This document shows positions 55,576-64,000 of a stretch of 64,000 nucleotides of DNA, one piece after another. A program made the position numbers and the translations under genes. This stretch comes from an uncultured Ignavibacterium sp. (lineage in GTDB: Bacteria; Bacteroidota; Ignavibacteria; Ignavibacteriales; Ignavibacteriaceae): positions 36,385 to 100,384 of the forward strand of contig CALEBT010000011.1 of assembly GCA_937942875.1 (NCBI GenBank), given 5' to 3'. Position 1 is the stretch's first letter. Every line of letters begins with the position of its first letter. The notes beneath the pieces were generated by a model. That model was not told where the DNA came from, did no database searches, and worked only from the letters and a program-made list of their open reading frames with translations.

Positions 55576-57392
55576 ATTTCACCTTTGATTATTTTTTGTT
55601 CAATATCTGTTTTGGTAGGGTCAATTTCTAAAGCTTTTTTCCATAATTCAACAGCTCTAGTTTTATTGCCCAATTTGAACTCTATATCACCTAAATGATC
55701 AGTAATTACAGCACTTTCACTTCCAACTTCAATAGCTTTTTCAACAAAATATTTTGCTTCACTATATCTTCCGAGTTTATATAATATCCAACCTTTTGTA
55801 TCTAAAAATGCGGAACTCAATGAGTCTTTATCTAAAGCGATATTGACCATATCCAAAGCACGTTCGAGTTGTATTCCTCTTGTTGAAAGAGAATATGCAT
55901 AATTATTATTTATTATTGCATCATCAGGGCTAATAGACAAAGCTCTTTCATAAAGACTATCACTTTTATCATAAAAACGTTTTTCGTTATAAATCATAGC
56001 TAACGTGCCTAAAACATTAACTTCATCAGGGCTTAAAGATAATGCTCTTTCCAAATAAATTATTGCAGAGTCTTGCTCTTTTAATTGGCTTAATGTGTAA
56101 GCATAAGCACTAATTGTATTTACATCCCGCGGATTAAGATCAACTGATCTTTTTAGGTATTTAGCCGCTGAATCGTTTTTACCCAATTGAGCTAAAGACA
56201 ATCCCAGAATGAAATTTATATAATATTCATTTGGGAAAAGCTCTATTGCCTCTAACATTATTTTTTCAGCTTCGTAATATTTTTTATTATCGAAGTGAAG
56301 AGCGCCTAATCTAACCCAAGAATCAACACTCCAGTTAGCATTTTCGGTTACATATTTAAAGTATTCTATTGCTTTGTTATTTTCACGTTGATTTATAGCG
56401 ATTGCCCCCAAAACTAACTTAATCTGCCAATAGCTGGAATCTTTATCTAATTTATTGAAAATCATTTTTGAAATTGGTAATGCAGAAGAATCACGAAATG
56501 ATTTTTCGAAAAAGAAATATCCAATGTCCATCTTTGATTGGAAATCAAGCTCTTTGGAATCAATAATTAATTCAATTTCATTATAAACTTTTTCCCAATT
56601 CTTTTCAGTTAGGTATAACTCTATTTTCCTTTGTCTTGAAGAAATATCATCTGGATTTAGTTCAAGAAGTTCATCTATCATAACAATTGCTTCAGAATTT
56701 CTATTCTGAATCAAGTACAAGTCAATCAGATTTTTTATAATTGATTTATTACCGGGATCAATTTTAAGTAATCTTTCAAGAGTTATGATTTCATCACTAA
56801 TATTTCCAAGTCTTCGGTGCAAATCTGACATTCTTGCTAATATACTCCAGTCTGAGCCAATCATTTTCAACAACTTTTCATATAATTCTATTGCACTTAA
56901 TGGACGATCTTGTTCAAGAAAGACAGCAAGTTTGTATTGTAACTGATAATTATTTGGAAATTTTTCGACTGCAGTTTCTAAAACTTCTACTGCTGATTTT
57001 TTCTGATTACCCAAATTGTAAATATCAGAGAGAAGAATAAAATAGTCTGCAACAGTTGAATCTAATTCAATAGCTTTATTTGCAAATTGAAGTGCTAAAT
57101 TTAATTTATTATTGTACAAATTAGCTTTGGCAAGCGAAAAATAAATACCTGCAGAAGTATCATATAAAATCGCTGTTTCAAATTTCTTTAATGCTAAACT
57201 ATAGTCTCCTTTTGCCAATAATATGTTTCCATCAATCACATTTTCCAGAGCTAATCTTTTCCTTTCCTTTTCAGATAAGTAATTACCGAAGCTATCCTCT
57301 TTTTTGACTATATTTTCAGAAGAAGAAGCACAGCCTGAAAGAATTAGAGCAAGTGTTATAGATATAATAAATTTTATAATAGTCGAATTCAT
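55572..57392 (-). CDS. TPR-repeat lipoprotein
   Basis: A 606-residue protein if started at the ATG at 57392 (MNSTIIKFIISITLALILSG), which gives a clean lipobox LSGC; a 12-codon extension to 57428 would lead with a poor signal. About fifteen TPR repeats fill residues 40-600, for example GDYSLALKKFETAILYDTSA and FYDKSDSLYERALSISPDDA. It resembles long outer-membrane TPR lipoproteins that hold protein complexes. Function unknown. It overlaps DUF4292 by 4 bases. Confidence 0.88.
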   Translation of the reverse strand: MNSTIIKFIISITLALILSGCASSSENIVKKEDSFGNYLSEKERKRLALENVIDGNILLAKGDYSLALKKFETAILYDTSAGIYFSLAKANLYNNKLNLALQFANKAIELDSTVADYFILLSDIYNLGNQKKSAVEVLETAVEKFPNNYQLQYKLAVFLEQDRPLSAIELYEKLLKMIGSDWSILARMSDLHRRLGNISDEIITLERLLKIDPGNKSIIKNLIDLYLIQNRNSEAIVMIDELLELNPDDISSRQRKIELYLTEKNWEKVYNEIELIIDSKELDFQSKMDIGYFFFEKSFRDSSALPISKMIFNKLDKDSSYWQIKLVLGAIAINQRENNKAIEYFKYVTENANWSVDSWVRLGALHFDNKKYYEAEKIMLEAIELFPNEYYINFILGLSLAQLGKNDSAAKYLKRSVDLNPRDVNTISAYAYTLSQLKEQDSAIIYLERALSLSPDEVNVLGTLAMIYNEKRFYDKSDSLYERALSISPDDAIINNNYAYSLSTRGIQLERALDMVNIALDKDSLSSAFLDTKGWILYKLGRYSEAKYFVEKAIEVGSESAVITDHLGDIEFKLGNKTRAVELWKKALEIDPTKTDIEQKIIKGEI

Positions 57393-57525
57393 AATTGAAA
57401 ATATATCTATCTGATAATGGAATAACAAGAGAACTAAATTATCTCAAAGTATTATATTTCAATGAATAATATTTAATAGAAAATGTTTTTTATATCTGAA
57501 AGAAAAAATTTACTAATTTTTATAA

Positions 57526-59892
57526 ATGATTGAATCGATTAAAAAAGCGGAAAACACATTAAAAAAATTCTTTGGTTTCAATGAATTTCGTCCCTCGCAA
57601 AAAGAAATCATAGAAAAAATTACTGATTCTCAGAATGTCCTGGCTGTTATGCCAACAGGTGCTGGCAAATCAATTTGCTATCAAATTCCTGCATTAATGT
57701 CAGATAATTTTTCGATTATAGTTTCACCATTAATTGCTCTGATGAAAGATCAGGTAGACTCATTAAATAAAAATCAAGAAGTTGCAGCATTTATAAACAG
57801 CACACTTGAATGGTTTGAAATTGAAAAAGTCTTTCAAAAGTTAAACAGCAAAAAAATAAAACTTCTTTACCTTGCTCCTGAAAGGCTTGAATCAAAAGAA
57901 TTTGCCGAAAGATTAAAAACACTGAATCCTGATTACCTGTTTATTGATGAAGCACATTGCATCAGTGAATGGGGACACAATTTCAGACCAAGTTATACCA
58001 AGTTAAAAAACTTTATAGATTATCTTGGAATTAATAAAGTTTCTGCCTTCACTGCAACAGCTACTCCAGAAGTGATTTCAGATATTATTGAACAACTGAG
58101 TTTGAAGAATCCGACAATTATAGTTAAGGGTTTCGAAAGAGATAATATTTCAATCAATATTTTTAACACTTCAAAAAAGAAAGAAAAACTGTTAGAAATA
58201 TTAAATGTTAATCCAACTCCCGCTCTTATTTACACCTCAGTAAGACGTAAAGCGGAATTGATAAATCAATTTTTGAATCTTAATAAATTCAATTCAGAGT
58301 TTTATCACGCAGGGCTAAACCCGATAATCAGAAAAAAAATCCAGGAGGAGTTTATCGAAGGTAATATTCCGATTATTGTTGCCACTAATGCTTTTGGGAT
58401 GGGAATAGATAAAAGCGATATTCGTACGGTAATACATTATGACATTCCCTCTTCTATTGAAAGTTATTATCAGGAATTCGGAAGAGCAGGAAGAGATGGA
58501 AAACAAGCAAACGTTTTTCTTCTCTTTAAAGAAAGAGATACAGATGTTCATAAATATTTTATTAATAATTCTTATCCGACCAAAGAAATAATTCAAAGCG
58601 TTTATAATGGTATCTGTGACTCTGTTCAACTTGCAGTTGGAAATATCTTGACTACCGAAATTCCAGTTAACTATGATTATCTTAAAAGTTACGTCAATAA
58701 AAAGATTACTCAGGCACTAATTCATTCTTCATTAAAATATTTAGAAAAGGCAGAATATCTTAAAATTAACTCTGGTTTAATGACCTCTGATTCTATGATT
58801 TTTCTTGAGACTCCTGAGAAAGTAAAGAAATTTGTAAAAAGTGTTTCAAATCCGGAATTAAAATTACTGATTTTATTTCTGGTAAGAACTTACGGGAATA
58901 AAATTTTCAGTTCAAAAGTCAGAATTGATTATAATTCAATCGAAACAAACACTGGTTTGAGTGCTGAAGCGCAGAAACTTCATTTAAATTTTTTAAAAGA
59001 TTTCGGAATAATTGATTATTATCAATTTGAAGGCAAAGAAACTGTTACTTTATTAAAACCACGAGTGACAAAAGAAAATTTAAAGCTTGATTACGCCCAG
59101 ATTAGTAAATTCTATTTAATGGCTTCAGCTAAATTAGAAAAGATGAAAAACCTGGTTTTTATAAACGATTGCAGATTTAAGTACATTCTGAATTATTTCG
59201 GGCAGAATACAGAAAATTATTATTGCGGAAAGTGCGATAATTGCAATAAAATTGGCTCAACAAAAATTGACCTTTTAGAATTTACTGAAAGTGAAAAAGA
59301 AATAAATGAAAGTAATGAAGAAGTTTTTGAACATCTTGAACTATATAACAGACTCGTTCAGCTAAGATTAAAAGTAGCTAAAAAACTTATGCAAACTCCA
59401 AATATGATTTGTCCTGATTTTGTACTATCAAGAATTTCAAAACTAAAGCCGGATAATAAACTGAAGTTGATGACAATTGAAGGTTTTAACTTAAGAATGT
59501 TCAATAAAATTGGTGAAGAAATACTTCAGGAAATCAAAGACTATCTTGAATCAAATAAAACTCCAACAGAAAGAAAAATTCCTGATAACATAATTGAGAC
59601 TTATAATCTGATAAAAAAAGGTTATAGTCTCAAAGAAATTTCAAAATTAAGAAGTCTTGACGAAGCAATAATTTCAATGCAGATTGAAACACTTATTTCA
59701 ATCAATACGGATTTGGAATTAGAAAAAATAATTTCCAAAAAGAAAATTGATGCAGTTAAAAGATTTTATAATGAGGGAATCAGAGACTTGAAAATGATTA
59801 AAAAGAAAATATTTGAAGAAATGAATTTGGAATGTAATATTTCAGAGATTAGAATTGCACTTGCTTGGATAAGAAAAGAACTTTCTAATTAA
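57526..59892 (+). CDS. recQ: ATP-dependent DNA helicase RecQ
   Basis: A 788-residue helicase. Motif I is MPTGAGKSICYQIPAL (43-57), motif II IDEAHCISEWG (140-150), motif VI QEFGRAGRDGK. The zinc-binding cysteines follow (549, 567, 570, 573). The RQC winged helix, an HRDC domain (about 605-690) and a helicase-type HTH tail (about 700-788) complete the long form. It unwinds branched DNA in recombination repair. It is one of only two plus-strand genes and starts 133 bases from the TPR lipoprotein start; its stop overlaps the opposing small lipoprotein gene by 8 bases. Confidence 0.95.
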   Translation: MIESIKKAENTLKKFFGFNEFRPSQKEIIEKITDSQNVLAVMPTGAGKSICYQIPALMSDNFSIIVSPLIALMKDQVDSLNKNQEVAAFINSTLEWFEIEKVFQKLNSKKIKLLYLAPERLESKEFAERLKTLNPDYLFIDEAHCISEWGHNFRPSYTKLKNFIDYLGINKVSAFTATATPEVISDIIEQLSLKNPTIIVKGFERDNISINIFNTSKKKEKLLEILNVNPTPALIYTSVRRKAELINQFLNLNKFNSEFYHAGLNPIIRKKIQEEFIEGNIPIIVATNAFGMGIDKSDIRTVIHYDIPSSIESYYQEFGRAGRDGKQANVFLLFKERDTDVHKYFINNSYPTKEIIQSVYNGICDSVQLAVGNILTTEIPVNYDYLKSYVNKKITQALIHSSLKYLEKAEYLKINSGLMTSDSMIFLETPEKVKKFVKSVSNPELKLLILFLVRTYGNKIFSSKVRIDYNSIETNTGLSAEAQKLHLNFLKDFGIIDYYQFEGKETVTLLKPRVTKENLKLDYAQISKFYLMASAKLEKMKNLVFINDCRFKYILNYFGQNTENYYCGKCDNCNKIGSTKIDLLEFTESEKEINESNEEVFEHLELYNRLVQLRLKVAKKLMQTPNMICPDFVLSRISKLKPDNKLKLMTIEGFNLRMFNKIGEEILQEIKDYLESNKTPTERKIPDNIIETYNLIKKGYSLKEISKLRSLDEAIISMQIETLISINTDLELEKIISKKKIDAVKRFYNEGIRDLKMIKKKIFEEMNLECNISEIRIALAWIRKELSN

Positions 59893-60193
59893 GAAATGAG
59901 GAATCAGGTTTTGATTCAACGTATTTTATTGCTTTTTGGAAAAATTGTTCCCATAACTCAGGTTTAGAATTATAGTATTCGATCATCTTCTGATAATCTT
60001 CTCTTTTAATTCCGTGTTGTTTGAAAACATTATTTTTATATTCTTCAAGCATTTCAGAATGATTATGCAGAGAGTCGGGAAATGAAATTAAATCTATATA
60101 AACGAGCATAAATTTATCTTCATCAACGGGAGGTTTTTCTTTACAGGAAAAGAGAAATATTAGTAACGAAAGGATTATTAAAAAATATTTCAA
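59885..60193 (-). CDS. Small lipoprotein, DUF4296-like
   Basis: A 102-residue lipoprotein: signal with lipobox FSC (Cys17; LLIFLFSCKEKPP), then a helical domain with FMLVYIDLISFPDSLHNHSE and HGIKREDYQKMIEYYNS. This looks like the DUF4296 pattern, in which a short helical domain follows the lipid anchor. Function unknown. It lies one base downstream of the rhomboid gene and converges on recQ with an 8-base overlap. Confidence 0.75.
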   Translation of the reverse strand: MKYFLIILSLLIFLFSCKEKPPVDEDKFMLVYIDLISFPDSLHNHSEMLEEYKNNVFKQHGIKREDYQKMIEYYNSKPELWEQFFQKAIKYVESKPDSSFLN

Positions 60194-60194
60194 T

Positions 60195-61118
60195 CTACTT
60201 CATTCTTTTACTTGCTTCGAAAAGGATTCGTTTTTCTCTTTCGGTTAGATTTTGGTAACCAGTTCTGCTTATCTTATCAAGGATTTCGTCTATTTCCTGC
60301 TGAGTTATAATATCTTCTTCTTCAATGTCTCTGTATTTAATCTCATCAAGGTCATCGTTTCTTCTTCTGGTTGAGGATGGTGTATAAAAATCTTCGTATT
60401 GATTTTTATAACTTTTCTTATAAAAGTACTCTTTTCTGAAAACATTCTTTAATTCAATATTGAAATTTTTATCAAAAAGCAGATATAAAAATCCGAACAA
60501 TGCTCCGCCCAAATGAGCTAAATGCGCTACATTACTTTCAACTGAATTTATTGCTAAAAATTCGAAAACAATCAGAAAGCCAATTAAATATTTGGCTTTT
60601 ACAGGGATAAGGAAATAAAGGAAGATATATCTATCAGGAAATAGTAGTGCAAAGGCTACCAAAACACCAAAAACTGAACCTGATGCGCCAATAGTAACTG
60701 CAGGAGTACTTCCCAAAAGTGGAGATACGAATAGGTGAAGTAATCCTGCAGAAACACCAGCTAATAAATAAAAAATCAAAAATTTCTTTGAACCAAAAAT
60801 ATTTTCTATCTCAGCGCCAAACATCCAAAGACCAAACATATTAAACAGAATATGGCTAAAATTTCCGTGCATAAACTGATAAGTAATTAATTGCCAAATC
60901 TGAAAATTAAACGGATTCCCTGGAAAATCGCCAACTAAGATTGGATTTAGAGCGAACCATCTGTTCAGGATATAAACAGCAGGTAAACCATTAAATACAA
61001 TATTCTGCATTATGATTTGAACAAAGAAAACTGCTGCGTTGATAATCAAAAGATTTTTGATTACCGGCGGAAACAAATTAAATCCGAATAATCCCCTTGG
61101 TTGATAATAATTACTCAA
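60195..61118 (-). CDS. Rhomboid-family intramembrane serine protease
   Basis: A 307-residue membrane protein with six to seven hydrophobic segments. Catalytic Ser146 is in TIGASGSVFGVL (GxSG), and His202 in VAHLAHLGGALFGF. The HxxxN of the oxyanion region is in FMHGNFSHILFNMFGLW. A soluble acidic tail (about 235-307) follows the membrane domain, with DDLDEIKYRDIEEEDI and ending in RILFEASKRMK, as in many rhomboids of this group. It cuts single-pass membrane proteins; the target is unknown. Its start lies 14 bases after the pgk stop. Confidence 0.92.
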   Translation of the reverse strand: MSNYYQPRGLFGFNLFPPVIKNLLIINAAVFFVQIIMQNIVFNGLPAVYILNRWFALNPILVGDFPGNPFNFQIWQLITYQFMHGNFSHILFNMFGLWMFGAEIENIFGSKKFLIFYLLAGVSAGLLHLFVSPLLGSTPAVTIGASGSVFGVLVAFALLFPDRYIFLYFLIPVKAKYLIGFLIVFEFLAINSVESNVAHLAHLGGALFGFLYLLFDKNFNIELKNVFRKEYFYKKSYKNQYEDFYTPSSTRRRNDDLDEIKYRDIEEEDIITQQEIDEILDKISRTGYQNLTEREKRILFEASKRMK

Positions 61119-61132
61119 ATTTTATCCTTTAT

Positions 61133-62329
61133 TTATTCATCATTTAATGCTGCAACACCCGGAAGGATTTTGCCTTCAAGAAATTCTAAAGAAGCTCCGC
61201 CACCGGTAGAAACGTGAGAAACTTTTTCTTTCAATCCGGCTTTAGCAATTGCAGCAGCAGAATCACCGCCACCGATGACGGTTATAGCACCATCTGCCGT
61301 TGCTTCTGCTAAACTTCTTGCAATTTCAAAAGTCCCTTTAGCAAAATTATCCATCTCAAAAACACCCATTGGTCCATTCCATACAATAGTTTTTGATTTC
61401 AGAATTTCATCCCTGAATAATTTAACTGTTTCAGGTCCAATATCTAATCCCATTTTATCTGCAGGTATATTATCAACTTTAACAACCTCTGATGGAGAAT
61501 CATTATTAAATTCAGTTGCGACAACAATGTCAACAGGAAGTAAAAATTTTACACTCGAGTTTTGAACCTTTTCTAAAATTTCTTTCGCCAGCTCAATTTT
61601 ATCTTCTTCTAACAGCGATTTACCAATTTCTTTTCCCTGAGCCTTAAAAAAAGTGAAAGCCATACCGCCACCAATAATCAGAGTATCAACTTTATCAATT
61701 AAATTGTTGATCACATCAATCTTGCCTGAAATTTTAGCACCACCAAGAATTGCCGTGAATGGTCTTTTCGGATTAGCAATAGCTGAACCTAAATAGTCAA
61801 GTTCTTTCTGCATTAAGTATCCTGCAACAGAAGTTGAGACATATTTTGTAATACCCTCTGTTGATGCGTGAGCACGATGAGCACTGCCAAATGCATCGTT
61901 TACGTAGATATCAGCCAATTCAGATAATTTTTTCGCAAACTCAGGATCATTCTTTTCTTCTTCAGGATGGAACCTGACATTTTCAAGTAATAATACATCA
62001 CCATCCTGCATTTGATCTACCATTGCTTTTACATCATCTCCGATACAATCAGGAGCCAGTTTTACTTCTTTGCCTAATAATTCTGATAATCTCAACGCAG
62101 CAGGTTTTAAACTGTATTTAGGATTTGGTCCACCTTTTGGTCTTCCTAAATGACTTGCCAGAATTGCTTTTCCACCATCACTAATAATTTTTTTAATCGT
62201 AGGAAGAGATTCAACTATTCTGATATCATCAGTTACATTCAGGTTTTCATCTAAAGGGACATTAAAATCAACCCGGACAAATACTCTTTTGCTTTTAAGA
62301 TTTATCTTATCAATGCTTAATTTATTCAT
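61133..62329 (-). CDS. pgk: Phosphoglycerate kinase
   Basis: A 398-residue glycolytic kinase, started at the ATG at 62329 ([26 protein letters not shown]), which has the usual length; the frame is open to 62383 but that part does not resemble the family. The sequence has [10 protein letters not shown], the [11 protein letters not shown] loop, the nucleotide site [12 protein letters not shown] and the C-terminal [14 protein letters not shown]. It transfers phosphate from 1,3-bisphosphoglycerate to ADP. It follows gap after a gap of 73 bases that contains a stem-loop. Confidence 0.95.
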   Translation of the reverse strand: MNKLSIDKINLKSKRVFVRVDFNVPLDENLNVTDDIRIVESLPTIKKIISDGGKAILASHLGRPKGGPNPKYSLKPAALRLSELLGKEVKLAPDCIGDDVKAMVDQMQDGDVLLLENVRFHPEEEKNDPEFAKKLSELADIYVNDAFGSAHRAHASTEGITKYVSTSVAGYLMQKELDYLGSAIANPKRPFTAILGGAKISGKIDVINNLIDKVDTLIIGGGMAFTFFKAQGKEIGKSLLEEDKIELAKEILEKVQNSSVKFLLPVDIVVATEFNNDSPSEVVKVDNIPADKMGLDIGPETVKLFRDEILKSKTIVWNGPMGVFEMDNFAKGTFEIARSLAEATADGAITVIGGGDSAAAIAKAGLKEKVSHVSTGGGASLEFLEGKILPGVAALNDE

Positions 62330-62364
62330 ACATAATCCTGTAATTTGTTTAAGAATAAAGACTT

Positions 62365-62394
62365 CAGAGAGTAAAGCTTTCACAATACTCTCTG
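62365..62394 (-). promoter_or_regulatory. Stem-loop between gap and pgk
   Basis: CAGAGAGTA (62365-62373) and TACTCTCTG (62386-62394) form a perfect 9-base stem around a 12-base loop, with a few more bases pairing outside after a bulge. It lies 8 bases after the gap stop and 36 before the pgk ATG. Only a loose T-rich stretch follows (TCTTTATTCTT), so it may end some of the gap transcripts or protect their 3' ends while letting others reach pgk. Confidence 0.55.
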
Positions 62395-62402
62395 AGTAAA
62401 GT

Positions 62403-63744
<1,342 letters not shown>

Positions 63745-64000
63745 TCAGGAATAAACTATCTCTCCTCCTTTAAATACCTTTAGCTTACCCGGTTCAAATT
63801 TTAACCAGTTCTCATCTGTCAAAGGATGTGAAGCAATTATATAACCTGACTGAAATGGGGATTTTTCTTCAGCTAAATTAATCTCATAGTCTTCATCAAG
63901 TAACCTAATATATGAAAAGGGTGTTTTTCTTTGTACATAACTTAAACCGTTGTATCCATTCTTATCGAAGTAACAAAAAAGATACTCGCCATCACTCATA
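63745..64000 (-). CDS. Class II glutamine amidotransferase-like protein, C-terminal part (runs off window)
   Basis: The last 84 codons of a gene that begins beyond position 64000; the Met at 63999 is probably internal. The segment SDGEYLFCYFDKNGYNGLSY and the ending SHPLTDENWLKFEPGKLKVF are close in style to the end of YafJ/EgtC-type class II amidotransferases, in which the region follows an N-terminal Cys nucleophile domain not visible here. Its function is not known. The call rests on a short tail and is less sure than others. Confidence 0.65.
   Translation of the reverse strand, partial: MSDGEYLFCYFDKNGYNGLSYVQRKTPFSYIRLLDEDYEINLAEEKSPFQSGYIIASHPLTDENWLKFEPGKLKVFKGGEIVYS

Noticed and set aside
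62330-62383. 18-codon N-terminal extension of pgk
   Set aside because: The family begins at [11 protein letters not shown]; the extension would translate the stem-loop region.

Overview
The window is a chromosomal segment of an AT-rich bacterium of the Bacteroidota/Chlorobiota/Ignavibacteriota group. Three things point there: proteins ending in type IX secretion (T9SS) sorting domains with the NYPNPFNP motif, a PorU-like C25 sortase, and a complete Bacteroidota-style Bat aerotolerance operon. The outer-membrane genes (FadL-type barrel, MCE protein, KdsB, LolB-like lipoprotein) show a diderm. The sorting-domain style is the one common in Ignavibacteria, so that class is my best guess; it is an inference. 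I see no tRNA, rRNA, CRISPR array, insertion sequence or prophage. Coding density is very high and no gene-free stretch exceeds 300 bases. All genes except a HAD phosphatase and recQ lie on the minus strand.

Layout in window coordinates, with transcription mostly right to left. 1-10.5 kb: housekeeping and envelope genes (lysS fragment, PBP4-type carboxypeptidase, RluB-type pseudouridine synthase, scpB/scpA, a tryptophanyl-tRNA synthetase with a probable Fe-S motif, HNH nuclease, acpS, ggt, MCE protein, CNNM/CorC protein, ssb). 10.5-13.8 kb: SPOR lipoprotein, SGNH hydrolase lipoprotein and FadL-type porin; the last two are probably co-transcribed from a promoter overlapped by a perfect palindrome. 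13.8-21 kb: biotin carrier protein, biotin carboxylase, mutS2, cvpA, yqeY-type gene, two exbD and one exbB. 21-29 kb: a 1089-residue T9SS cargo protein, a B12-binding mutase subunit, HIT protein, PLP desulfhydrase-like enzyme, kdsB, gatC, plsC and a Ste24-type protease.

29-37.4 kb: an eight-gene Bat operon (MoxR, DUF58, a helper, BatA, BatB, BatC, BatD, BatE). Its genes overlap or nearly touch, and it probably runs from one Bacteroidota-type promoter that it shares back to back with the HAD gene. 38-57.4 kb: a cell-surface block. It reads from a TPR lipoprotein, a LolB-like lipoprotein and an EnvC-like protein into a polysaccharide cluster (flippase, UDP-galactopyranose mutase, three GT4 enzymes, a membrane GT39-like enzyme, a WecG/TagA enzyme). 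It then reaches the 1797-residue PorU-like sortase, a minimal T9SS protein and an outer-membrane barrel. The glycosyltransferase part is visibly more AT-rich than its flanks. 57.5-64 kb: recQ, a small lipoprotein, rhomboid protease, pgk, gap and the end of a class II glutamine amidotransferase.

The most interesting part is the surface block. A T9SS sortase joins cargo to surface polysaccharide in known systems, and here a sortase gene directly follows a polysaccharide assembly cluster. The sortase also carries what looks like a FAM3/ILEI lectin-like domain, and its stop codon overlaps the start of a protein that is little more than a stalk and a sorting signal.
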